A stretch of DNA of 31,781 nt from QQUK01 sp913009765 (lineage in GTDB: Bacteria; Zixibacteria; MSB-5A5; GN15; FEB-12), in NCBI GenBank assembly GCA_937900185.1, contig CALCCW010000287.1, positions 1 through 31,781 on the forward strand, in the 5' to 3' direction. The stretch's first letter is position 1. Every line of letters begins with the position of its first letter. Below the pieces are notes generated by a model. It did not search any database, was not told the origin of the DNA, and worked only from the letters and a program-made list of their open reading frames with translations. Position numbers and translations under genes: made by a program. Below are positions 1 through 7,427 of the stretch, in pieces.

Positions 1-61
1 AGAAGACGGCATACGAGATATATCAGTGTGACTGGAGTTCAGACGTGTGCTCTTCCGATCT
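1..61 (-). other. Illumina TruSeq adapter (artificial sequence)
   Basis: This is not genomic. It is the reverse complement of the TruSeq indexed adapter, in the order P7 end, an 8-base index reading ATATCAGT (ACTGATAT on the other strand), then the read-2 primer site ending in GCTCTTCCGATCT. The first five bases of the P7 end are missing. The same index occurs at the other end of the contig, so one library's adapter read-through was assembled onto both ends. Confidence 0.98.
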
Positions 62-464
62 AACCCCTTTCTGCATGGTTTTCTGATTCCGAAAAGTGTC
101 CTTACTCCTTCGACTTACCCCTTCGGGGCTGCGCTCAGGATGACAGGGGAGGGATGTTCCGCCCCTTCAGGGCTTGAGAGGAGAGAGACATCCTGACCCA
201 GGGCGGCGCTGGCAGACTCGCTCTGCCCTTCCACCTTGTTCTATTATATTAAGCCCTTTCAGGGCAAGCAGGGGGAGCAGGGACCCTTACCTGGATAATG
301 TAACGCCCTTTCAGGGCGGACTCTTCGTCCTCTCCCTCTGGGAGAGGAAGCGCGGAGCGCAGGTGAGGGTGCTTATAGTTGCTTTAAGATTCAGCACCCT
401 CACCTTTATCCGCTGCCAGGCGCTCGCTCCCCATTCACGACTTTCGACGGTGGACTCTTTCAGT
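62..464. repeat. GC-rich spacer with short palindromes, no gene
   Basis: I see no credible gene here; the open frames are incidental. The 13-base palindrome GCCC(C/T)TTCAGGGC occurs three times, at 161-173, 253-265 and 305-317. Hairpins follow at 329-347 (8-base arms CCTCTCCC and GGGAGAGG, loop TCT) and at 361-372 with 394-405 (perfect 12-base arms starting AGGTGAGGG). The last hairpin lies 60 bases beyond the aconitase stop, but no T-run follows it in the direction of that gene, so I do not call it an intrinsic terminator. These repeats do not match the GTAG-type elements in the right half of the window. Confidence 0.6.
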
Positions 465-3134
465 TCACTTCGCCAGCTGACGGAGGACGTAATGGAGAAT
501 CCCACCATTCTGGAAATACAGGATCTCGTTGGGAGTATCAAGGCGCACTGTCGCCTTAAAGGTCGTATCCGCTTTGCCTTCCAGTGTGGCAGTGACGGTC
601 ACTTCCTTGGCTTCTCCGCCTTGCAGCCCCGTGATGTCGAACACCTCATAGCCGGTAAGCCCCAAAGCATCCACGCTTTCCCCGTCTTTGAACTGGAGGG
701 GAAGCACTCCCATGCCTACCAGGTTGGAGCGGTGGATACGTTCGAAGCTCTCAGCAATGACCGCTTTGATGCCCAGGAGGTTGGTCCCTTTGGCGGCCCA
801 GTCACGCGATGAGCCTGTCCCGTATTCTTTCCCAGCCAACGCGATGGCGGGGATGCCGCGTTTCTTGTATTCCATGGCACCTTCGTAGATGGAGGTGATC
901 GTTCCATCAGGCAGCAGCTTGGTCCAGCCACCTTCTTTGCCATCAGCCAGCATATTGCGCAAACGGATGTTGGCAAAGGTTCCACGCATCATCACTTGGT
1001 GGTTTCCTCGGCGCGATCCAAAGGAGTTGAAATCTTTAACGTCCACGCCGTTTTCAATGAGGAACCTTCCAGCGGGGCCATCAGGTGTGATGGTACCTGC
1101 CGGGGAAATATGGTCGGTTGTAATAGAGTCACCGAGCATTGCCAAAACCGAGGCATTCTCTATCGGCATAATGTCAGCAGGTTCTTTTGGAAGGTCTACA
1201 AAGAAAGGCGGTTCCTGAATGTATGTTGATTTTTCGTCCCATTCAAAAATGTCACCGTCAGGAGATTTGATTGCATTCCAAGTTTCATTACCGTCAGCCA
1301 CCGAACCGTATTGTTTTTTAAACATCTCAGGTTTGACAGAGTTCTTAACAAGTTTTTGAATATCGGCATCAGTCGCCCAAATATCTTTAAGGAAAACATC
1401 GTTGCCGTTTTTGTCTTTACCAATCGGGTCAGAGGTTAAGTTTATATCAACAGTACCTGCTAAGGCGTACGCAACAACTAATGGCGGCGAGGCAAGGTAG
1501 TTTGCTTTTGTATGAGGGGAGACCCGTCCTTCAAAATTACGGTTACCTGAAAGAACTGCCGATGCGACCAAGCTGCCTTCGTTGATAGCATCAACAATCG
1601 GTTGGTCGAGCGGACCGGAGTTACCTATACAGGTGGTACATCCGTAACCGACATTGTAGAATCCGATTTTTTCAAGAGACTCTAAAAGTCCGGCATCTTT
1701 TAAATAGTCGATAACAACTTTTGACCCCGGTGCAAGAGAAGTTTTTACAAACGGTGAGACAGTCAGACCTTTTGCGACAGCATTTTTAGCAAGCAGACCG
1801 GCTGATATTAAAACTGACGGGTCAGATGTATTGGTGCATGAGGTAATAGCGGCGATGACCAAAGAACCATGTTTCATCTCGGCATTATATTTGTCAGCAA
1901 CAGCAACGGAGTTGTTCATATTGTCCGGGGCAACTTCAAACCCGCGTTCTTTCATCGAAGTTGTTTTAGCTTTGTTAAAAGCATTTTGCATCTCAGAAAG
2001 TTTTACTCTGTCCTGAGGACGTTTTGGTCCTGCAAGTGACGGTTCGACAGTTGAGATATCGAGTTCAAGCATATCTGTAAATTGAGGTTCTGCAGAACCT
2101 TTTTCTCTAAAGAGCATTTGTTCTTTGGCGTATGCTTCAACTAATGCGATAGTTTCTTCATCTCGTCCGGTCATTTTGAGATAATCAAGTGTTGAATTGT
2201 CAAGTGGGAAATATCCCATAGTGGCACCATATTCAGGAGCCATATTAGCAATCATAGCTTTTGTCGGCAGAGAAAGAGTATCCAATGCCGGTCCACAGTA
2301 TTCTACAAATTTGCCGACAACGCCTTTTTCACGAAGCATTTGAGTTATTCGTAAAACTAAATCAGTTCCTGTAACACCCTCATTGAGTTGACCGGTCATT
2401 TTGAAGCCGATAACTTCAGGGGTGAGCATATAAATCGGTTGACCAAGCATGGTAGCTTCAGCTTCAATACCGCCGACACCCCATCCGACAACGCCGAGAC
2501 CATTTATCATAACAGTATGCGAGTCAGTTCCGACAAGTGTATCAGGCATAGCGACACCATCTTTGACAAGGACACAGTTGGCAAGATATTCTAAATTTAC
2601 CTGATGACAAATACCTGTTGCAGGAGGTACTACAGCAAAATTGTCGAATGCTTTTTTACCCCAATGTAAAAATTGATAGCGTTCATTGTTGCGTTCAAAT
2701 TCTTTGTTCATGTTGAAAGTTAAAGAATCTGCTTTTCCAAATGAATCAACTTGAACAGAATGGTCGATTACCAAATCAACATTTACAAGCGGATTTATTT
2801 TTTTTGGATCTCCACCCATAGCATGCATAGCAGAGCGAAGGGCGGCTAAATCGACAACTGCCGGAACACCGGTAAAATCCTGCAAAAGTACTCGAGCAGG
2901 TTTAAATGGAAGTTCGGAATCTCCGACATTTTTTGGGTCATAAGCTGCCAGTTTTTTTACGTCATCTTCTGTGACTAAGCGACCATCACAATTACGGAGG
3001 ACTGATTCTAAAAGAATTTTGATAGAAAAGGGGAGATTTTCAATATCGCCATATTCTTTTAATGCGGACAGTTTATATATTTTATAGCTTTTAAAAGCTG
3101 TTTTCAGTTCGGTGAGAGCATTAAATTGACTCAT
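465..3134 (-). CDS. acnA: Aconitate hydratase (AcnA/IRP1 type)
   Basis: Interconverts citrate and isocitrate in the TCA cycle; cytoplasmic 4Fe-4S enzyme. The 889-residue length is normal for the AcnA/IRP1 family. The cluster cysteines are visible: Cys433 in TSCTNTSDPS, and Cys499 and Cys502 in GYGCTTCIGNSG. The C-terminal swivel domain, from about residue 655, contains GDSITTDHISPAG, FNSFGSRRGNH and GKEYGTGSSRDWAAKG. The start is supported by AAGGAT about 8 bases upstream. Oddity: hand-counted 60-base lines give about 58% GC for 541-660 and 50% for 1021-1140, but 40% for 1201-1260 and 1321-1380 and about 30% near 2701. The step falls close to the C-terminal domain boundary, so the gene may be a recombinant or an assembly chimera near the contig end. 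The function call is secure. Confidence 0.97.
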   Translation of the reverse strand: MSQFNALTELKTAFKSYKIYKLSALKEYGDIENLPFSIKILLESVLRNCDGRLVTEDDVKKLAAYDPKNVGDSELPFKPARVLLQDFTGVPAVVDLAALRSAMHAMGGDPKKINPLVNVDLVIDHSVQVDSFGKADSLTFNMNKEFERNNERYQFLHWGKKAFDNFAVVPPATGICHQVNLEYLANCVLVKDGVAMPDTLVGTDSHTVMINGLGVVGWGVGGIEAEATMLGQPIYMLTPEVIGFKMTGQLNEGVTGTDLVLRITQMLREKGVVGKFVEYCGPALDTLSLPTKAMIANMAPEYGATMGYFPLDNSTLDYLKMTGRDEETIALVEAYAKEQMLFREKGSAEPQFTDMLELDISTVEPSLAGPKRPQDRVKLSEMQNAFNKAKTTSMKERGFEVAPDNMNNSVAVADKYNAEMKHGSLVIAAITSCTNTSDPSVLISAGLLAKNAVAKGLTVSPFVKTSLAPGSKVVIDYLKDAGLLESLEKIGFYNVGYGCTTCIGNSGPLDQPIVDAINEGSLVASAVLSGNRNFEGRVSPHTKANYLASPPLVVAYALAGTVDINLTSDPIGKDKNGNDVFLKDIWATDADIQKLVKNSVKPEMFKKQYGSVADGNETWNAIKSPDGDIFEWDEKSTYIQEPPFFVDLPKEPADIMPIENASVLAMLGDSITTDHISPAGTITPDGPAGRFLIENGVDVKDFNSFGSRRGNHQVMMRGTFANIRLRNMLADGKEGGWTKLLPDGTITSIYEGAMEYKKRGIPAIALAGKEYGTGSSRDWAAKGTNLLGIKAVIAESFERIHRSNLVGMGVLPLQFKDGESVDALGLTGYEVFDITGLQGGEAKEVTVTATLEGKADTTFKATVRLDTPNEILYFQNGGILHYVLRQLAK

Positions 3135-3192
3135 ATTTTGTATATCCTTATCTTAAAAACTTACATTTTATGTTTTTCTATTCAGATTTGTA

Positions 3193-3220
3193 TTATAATG
3201 CATATAACAATGCTTTACAA
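3193..3220 (-). promoter_or_regulatory. Candidate promoter for acnA
   Basis: Read on the minus strand, TTGTAA (3215-3220) is followed after 16 bases by a perfect TATAAT (3193-3198), about 58 bases before the acnA start. The -35 matches consensus at four of six positions. The -10 lies in the near-palindrome ATTATAAT, so it could also serve the plus strand towards ispE, where I see no good -35. Confidence 0.4.
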
Positions 3221-3331
3221 GTTTTCAAGGTTAAAAAGATATTCTTTTATTTTACTTGTGAGTCATCGTAGAAATTGTTATCGTATAACAGGTTGGACAA
3301 CAAAAAAGCACTAAGCTTGACATCGGGGTAG

Positions 3332-4228
3332 ATGAAAATGTTTGTGAACAAAATCACCAGTGATGAAATCGAAATAAAAACACCTGCGAAGATAAATCTT
3401 TTCTTGGAAGTACTCAATAAACGTGAAGATCGGTTTCATAATATAAATTCGCTTTTTCAGGCTGTTTCACTGTATGATAAACTGCATTTTCAAATTCAAG
3501 CTAAAAAGGAACTTACTCTTTTAATTCCCGACAATAAAATTCTTCCCGTGGATGATGATAATTTAATAGTTAAAGCATATAATTTTATGCGGGAAAAATT
3601 TGAACTGTCGTATGGATTATTAGTTGTTCTTGACAAAAAAATACCGATAGCAGCCGGTCTTGCCGGCGGTTCATCGGATGCAGCCGCTACAATATTAGCA
3701 TGTAATCTTTTATTTGACTTAGAGTTAACGCAAGAGGGGATGGCTGGTTGCGGACTGCATATTGGGTCTGATTTGCCGTTTTTCTTTTCATCGGGGCAGG
3801 CACTTGTGAGCGGTCAGGGTGAAATAATTGAAGATACATCGTATCCTCTTGATTATGAGTTAGTTATTGTGAAACCGGATATCTCAATATCAACCGCAGA
3901 AAGTTATGATGCCTTGAAAAGAGACTTGACAAAACAAAAGAATCCGTTTAAGTTAGGCACGTGCCGGACGGTAGATAGGTATATTACGTCTCTAAAAAGA
4001 GCCGGTAATGATTTTGAGGAAGTCCATCTTCTGTCTTTTCCTGAAATACGGAAGATAAAAGATGGACTTTTACTGGCTGGAGCCGACTTGGTACGAATGA
4101 GCGGTTCGGGGCCTTGTGTGTTTGGTTTATTTAAAAAGTTGCCTGACAATAAGGAAGATTTAAATATGAGCAACATGAATTGGCAAATATTTTTTGTAAA
4201 ACCAATTTTACTTGCAGAGTACTGTTAA
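3332..4228 (+). CDS. ispE: 4-diphosphocytidyl-2-C-methyl-D-erythritol kinase
   Basis: Phosphorylates CDP-methylerythritol in the non-mevalonate (MEP) pathway to isoprenoid precursors. The 298-residue GHMP kinase shows the N-terminal PAKINLFLEV strand (18-27), the ATP-binding glycine-rich motif IPIAAGLAGGSSDAAA (about 104-119), the GSDLPFFF segment, and a late glycine motif RMSGSGPCVFG. Two ATGs lie six bases apart (3332 and 3338). The weak GGGG signal at 3325-3328 is better spaced for the second, so the first two residues are uncertain. It lies 18 bases upstream of spoVG on the same strand, an arrangement common in bacteria. A link to the squalene/phytoene synthase family gene at 12096 through isoprenoids is possible but is only an inference. 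Confidence 0.95.
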   Translation: MKMFVNKITSDEIEIKTPAKINLFLEVLNKREDRFHNINSLFQAVSLYDKLHFQIQAKKELTLLIPDNKILPVDDDNLIVKAYNFMREKFELSYGLLVVLDKKIPIAAGLAGGSSDAAATILACNLLFDLELTQEGMAGCGLHIGSDLPFFFSSGQALVSGQGEIIEDTSYPLDYELVIVKPDISISTAESYDALKRDLTKQKNPFKLGTCRTVDRYITSLKRAGNDFEEVHLLSFPEIRKIKDGLLLAGADLVRMSGSGPCVFGLFKKLPDNKEDLNMSNMNWQIFFVKPILLAEYC

Positions 4229-4246
4229 TCTAAACCGGGAGGAGCC

Positions 4247-4528
4247 GTGGAGATAACAGAAATTAGGGTCACCCTTCGAGACGAAGAGCGGCTAAAAGGT
4301 TTTGCCAATGTGACGTTTGACGAAGCATTTGTTGTACGAGGTATGAAAATCATTCAAGGAAATAATGGTTTTTTTGTCTCAATGCCGAGTAGAAAACGTC
4401 CGGACGGAACCTACCAGGACATTGCCCATCCGGTAAGTAAGGATATGAGGCAAATAATAGAAATGAAAGTTCTGGAAGCGTATGAAGCTGAACTAAAAGC
4501 TCAGTTGAATGCAGCAGACGATGTGTAA
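4247..4528 (+). CDS. spoVG: SpoVG family regulatory protein
   Basis: Small nucleic-acid-binding regulator; in Firmicutes and spirochaetes SpoVG homologues bind DNA and RNA and affect septation and gene expression. The 93 residues match the family along their length: MEITEIRVTLRDEERLKGFANVTFDEAFVVRGMKI at the start (quoted here only as the N-terminal third), then FVSMPSRK, the DIAHPVSKDMR segment, and a helical C-terminus. The start is GTG, set by a strong GGGAGGAG at 4237-4244, and no ATG fits the family start. It lies between ispE and tRNA-Gln and is probably cotranscribed with ispE. Nothing else in the window suggests sporulation, so a general regulatory role is likelier than a sporulation one. 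Confidence 0.95.
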   Translation: MEITEIRVTLRDEERLKGFANVTFDEAFVVRGMKIIQGNNGFFVSMPSRKRPDGTYQDIAHPVSKDMRQIIEMKVLEAYEAELKAQLNAADDV

Positions 4529-4533
4529 ATTAT

Positions 4534-4605
4534 TGGGGCGTCGTCAAGCGGTAAGACACTAGCCTTTGACGCTAGCACTCGTAGGTTCGAATCCTGCCGC
4601 CCCAG
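4534..4605 (+). tRNA. tRNA-Gln (anticodon UUG)
   Basis: A 72-base cloverleaf can be folded by eye. The acceptor arms TGGGGCG (4534-4540) and CGCCCCA (4598-4604) pair perfectly, including the weak U1-A72 pair typical of glutamine tRNAs, with discriminator G4605. The anticodon stem CTAGC/GCTAG encloses loop CTTTGAC, giving anticodon TTG at 4566-4568. The T-arm contains GGTTCGAATCC. CCA is not encoded. It sits directly between spoVG and prs, a position seen in many bacterial ispE-prs clusters. Confidence 0.97.
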
Positions 4606-4681
4606 TATAAATTTAAAAAAAGCCTGCTTTGGGTCAGATTTTATTCTGTCTTAAAACAGGTTTAAATGTCATGGGTAAAAA

Positions 4682-5638
4682 ATGATTGTTCGGGACCATA
4701 TTCAAATTATTTCAGGTACTTCCAATACAGCTTTAGCTGAAAAAATTGCCCGCTATATAAATTGTAAATTAACTGATTGTACGGTTAAACGTTTTTCTGA
4801 CGGTGAGGTATTTGTACAGATAAATGAAAATATTCGTGGTGCGGATTTATTCATCATTCAGCCCACCAATCCTCCTGCTGAAAACCTTATGGAATTATTA
4901 ATGCTTATTGAAGCATCACGGAGAGCATCTGCTATGCGTATTACAGCTGTAATACCATATTATGGTTATGCCCGTGCTGACCGAAAAGACAGACCAAGAG
5001 TTTCAATCACTGCAAAGTTAGTTGCAAATCTCATAACAACTGCCGGAGCTGATAGAATTATTACTATGGATTTACATGCTTCACAAATTCAAGGATTTTT
5101 TGATCTTCCGCATGACCATTTGTATTCATCAATTATTTTTAATCAATATATAGCAAAATTAAATTTAGATAATCTTGTTGTTGTTTCACCTGATGTAGGT
5201 TCAATTAAACTTGCTCGGGCAACCGCCAACAGATTACATGCCGGCTTGGCTATTGTTGATAAACGACGTCCCGAAGCAAATGTTGCCAAAGTAATGAATA
5301 TTATCGGCGATGTGGAAGGCTGTAATGTTTTGATTCGTGATGATATGGTAGATACCGGAGGTTCTTTGTGTGCTGCTGCTCAATTTGTAAAAGATAATGG
5401 AGCGAAAGATATTTATGCCGCTTGCACTCATGGAGTTCTTTCGGGACAGGCTATTGAAAAAATTGAAGCATCAGAAATTAAGAAAATGATAATCTCTGAT
5501 TCTATTGACCAAAGTAATAAAAAATTAACTGATAAATTTGATATTCTCACCTGTTCTGATTTGATTGGAAAAGCGATTACGAGAATTTTTGATGAGGAAT
5601 CGGTTTCTTCGCTTTTTGAAGATTATCCGGTTATGTAG
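4682..5638 (+). CDS. prs: Ribose-phosphate pyrophosphokinase (PRPP synthase)
   Basis: Makes PRPP from ribose-5-phosphate and ATP for nucleotide, histidine and tryptophan synthesis. The 318-residue length is that of class I enzymes. Visible motifs are FSDGEVFVQINENIRG near the N-terminus, the ATP-binding flexible loop PYYGYARADRKDRPR (92-106), His132 in MDLHASQIQGFF, Lys194 in VDKRRPEAN, and the PRPP loop RDDMVDTGGS (220-228). The start ATG matches the family; the upstream signal is weak. It follows tRNA-Gln by 76 bases and precedes rplY by 41 bases, and is likely cotranscribed with rplY. Confidence 0.97.
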   Translation: MIVRDHIQIISGTSNTALAEKIARYINCKLTDCTVKRFSDGEVFVQINENIRGADLFIIQPTNPPAENLMELLMLIEASRRASAMRITAVIPYYGYARADRKDRPRVSITAKLVANLITTAGADRIITMDLHASQIQGFFDLPHDHLYSSIIFNQYIAKLNLDNLVVVSPDVGSIKLARATANRLHAGLAIVDKRRPEANVAKVMNIIGDVEGCNVLIRDDMVDTGGSLCAAAQFVKDNGAKDIYAACTHGVLSGQAIEKIEASEIKKMIISDSIDQSNKKLTDKFDILTCSDLIGKAITRIFDEESVSSLFEDYPVM

Positions 5639-5679
5639 AAAATAATGATTAAATATATTTTGGAGGTTTAAGACCAAAA

Positions 5680-6354
5680 ATGAAAGAAGTAATCTTAGAA
5701 GCATCCTTGCGGAAATCTACCGGTAAAGGCTCTGCACGTCAAAGTCGGATGGCCGGTAATATTCCTGCTGTTGTATACGGTCCGGAGATTGATTCGTTTC
5801 CGATTGAAGTTTCTGAAAAAGTAATGCGTCAGGCAGTGAAAGAAGCATCATTTAATGCTATTTTTGACTTACAAGTCGACGGTAAAACAAACAAAGTTCT
5901 GATTCGTGATATTCATCGCGACCCAATTACTTTAAAGGTAACGCATCTTGATTTTCATGCGATTAGTATGAATAAACCAATTAGAATAAATGTTCGTATT
6001 GTTTTAATCGGTGAATCTATTGGTGTGAAAACAGATGGCGGTATTTTGCAGTCTTCTATGCGTGAAATTGAAATTTCATGTTTACCAAAAGATATTATTG
6101 AAGTTATCGAAGTTGATGTTTCAGAATTAAATGTTGGTGATTCAATTCATGTGAGAGATATTGATATTGCCAATGTAACAATTCTTGCTGAGGAAAGACG
6201 TACAGTTGTGAGCTGTGCTGCTCCAAGTGTTGTTGTTGAAGAAGAAACAACTGATGAAGAAGATGAAGAAGGCGAAGGTGCAGAAGGTGCCGCAGCTGAA
6301 GGTGCTGAAGCTCCTGCTGAGGGTGCTGAAAATGAGAAAAAAGACGAAAAGTAA
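5680..6354 (+). CDS. rplY: 50S ribosomal protein L25, long (TL5/CTC) form
   Basis: Binds 5S rRNA in the large ribosomal subunit. At 224 residues it is the long form: an L25 domain (about 1-92, starting KEVILEASLRKSTGKGSARQ), a TL5/CTC C-terminal beta domain (about 95-185), and a low-complexity tail of Glu, Ala, Gly and Asp (about 190-224) as in many long forms. GGAGG lies at 5661-5665, about 14 bases before the ATG, somewhat far, but no nearer start fits. The prs-rplY order is conserved. The usual next gene, pth, is absent; a terminator follows instead. Confidence 0.95.
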   Translation: MKEVILEASLRKSTGKGSARQSRMAGNIPAVVYGPEIDSFPIEVSEKVMRQAVKEASFNAIFDLQVDGKTNKVLIRDIHRDPITLKVTHLDFHAISMNKPIRINVRIVLIGESIGVKTDGGILQSSMREIEISCLPKDIIEVIEVDVSELNVGDSIHVRDIDIANVTILAEERRTVVSCAAPSVVVEEETTDEEDEEGEGAEGAAAEGAEAPAEGAENEKKDEK

Positions 6355-6373
6355 TCTTTTTTAATCTGAATAT

Positions 6374-6404
6374 AAAAACCGCTGTTTTTTCAGCGGTTTT
6401 TTTT
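6374..6404 (+). terminator. Intrinsic terminator after rplY
   Basis: Arms AAAACCGCTG and CAGCGGTTTT enclose a T-rich loop and are followed by an uninterrupted T-run, ending 50 bases after the rplY stop. This is the clearest rho-independent terminator in the window and closes the ispE-to-rplY cluster. Confidence 0.9.
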
Positions 6405-6436
6405 GCTTATTAATTGAGAATAAATAGATTCTTACA

Positions 6437-6464
6437 TTGACTCTCAAAAAAAATTATATATTTT
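6437..6464 (+). promoter_or_regulatory. Promoter for the FAD-binding gene, leaderless spacing
   Basis: TTGACT (6437-6442) precedes overlapping -10 candidates TATATT (6457-6462, spacer 14) and TATTTT (6459-6464, spacer 16). The -10 ends only 6-8 bases before the ATG at 6471, and no Shine-Dalgarno sequence is present. Transcription would begin at or next to the start codon. Confidence 0.5.
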
Positions 6465-6470
6465 GACAGC

Positions 6471-7226
6471 ATGAGTTCAATTGAGAAATCTTTTCAAGAT
6501 ATAAAATCAGAATTTCCTGATGACCGTTTGACCTATCAAAAAGGGCTGCCGACTTTTCATCCTGAGAACGCTAAAGAAACAGCTTCTCTTTTTAAAATAG
6601 CCAACAAGAACAAACAGCAGCTTTTTATTGCGGGGTTTGGTAATAATATCGAACCAGTTGGCGAGAGTTTTAAAAATATTCTTGTGGTCAAATCTGACAG
6701 ACTAAACCAACATGTTAAAACTGCTGCTGCTGATTATTTTATCACTATCGGAGCAGGATTTCCTCTTTCTGAAGTAAACAGAATTTTAGAAGATAACAAA
6801 CTATGGCTGCCTCATGCTCATCTTCCATATGTTGGCTCTGTCGGTGGAGCAGTCGCAGGTGGTTTAAACTCGATGTATGAAACTCATGAATTACCGCTTA
6901 AAAAATATTTTATCAAAGCAGAGATTGTGACACCCCAGGGAGATATAATTGAACCGGGGTCTGTCAGTTTTAAATCTGTCTCTGGATACGATATTGTGAA
7001 AATATATTGCGGAAGCTGGGGATTGTTGGGGATGGTTATCTCGGCTACTTTTCGAGTGATGCCGACTGAAGGTTCAGAAGAATACCGAGCTATCAGAATG
7101 CAGGAAATGAGCCGAGAAAATCTTATATATTCACTTGATGACAACAATACATCCAACGACGCATTTTACTCAAAAAAAATTAAAGCCAAATTTGATTCAA
7201 ATAATATCCTGCCTGTATTAGGATAG
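6471..7226 (+). CDS. Minimal FAD-binding (PCMH/GlcD-type) protein
   Basis: FAD-binding domain of the glycolate oxidase GlcD/GlcE type; electron donor and acceptor unknown. Recognised by IAGFGNN (53-59), the pyrophosphate-binding stretch GSVGGAVAGGLNS (122-134), and VSGYDIVKIYCGSWGLLGMVISATFRVMP (about 170-198), the counterpart of the family's GYDL...GSEGTLG block. At 251 residues it keeps the FAD domain and ends in KIKAKFDSNNILPVLG, resembling the usual C-terminal tail (K..FDP..ILNPG). The middle cap/substrate domain is largely missing. The reading frame is clean, so this is a compact form rather than an obvious pseudogene. No oxidase partner gene is adjacent. It could be a GlcE-like subunit acting with a partner elsewhere. 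Confidence 0.8.
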   Translation: MSSIEKSFQDIKSEFPDDRLTYQKGLPTFHPENAKETASLFKIANKNKQQLFIAGFGNNIEPVGESFKNILVVKSDRLNQHVKTAAADYFITIGAGFPLSEVNRILEDNKLWLPHAHLPYVGSVGGAVAGGLNSMYETHELPLKKYFIKAEIVTPQGDIIEPGSVSFKSVSGYDIVKIYCGSWGLLGMVISATFRVMPTEGSEEYRAIRMQEMSRENLIYSLDDNNTSNDAFYSKKIKAKFDSNNILPVLG

Positions 7227-7297
7227 GTTTTTAATAAATCTTAAATTACCCCATTTTATCAAAAAAATCCTAAATTTTGTTAAATAATACTTTACAA

Positions 7298-7399
7298 GAT
7301 GTTAATTGTTGGTTAAACTTATTTAAGTGTAAGTCGATAATAGCAAATATGTTAATAGTGATAGATGTTAATTGTTGTTTTAAGGGATGTTAATTAATT
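7298..7399 (+). promoter_or_regulatory. Direct repeats upstream of the Fic gene
   Basis: GATGTTAATTGTTG occurs at 7298-7311 and 7364-7377. A related GATGTTAATTAATT is at 7386-7399 and ATATGTTAATAGTG at 7348-7361. A second motif, TGTAAGTC followed shortly by GATAAT, occurs at 7328-7335 and 7409-7416. They fill the spacer just before fic and look like binding sites for a regulator, possibly the Fic protein's own C-terminal domain. This is an inference from repetition and position only. Confidence 0.45.
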
Positions 7400-7427
7400 A
7401 GGTGTATATGTAAGTCTACGATAATTG

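Noticed and set aside
361..405. Intrinsic terminator for aconitase
   Set aside because: The 12-base stem is perfect but the loop is 21 bases and no T-run follows in the aconitase direction.
174..812. Long open frame on the plus strand overlapping the aconitase end
   Set aside because: It has no ribosome site, its first half is repeat-derived spacer and its second half is antisense to aconitase.
7425..7427. TTG as the Fic start codon
   Set aside because: An ATG follows immediately in frame and no ribosome site favours the TTG.
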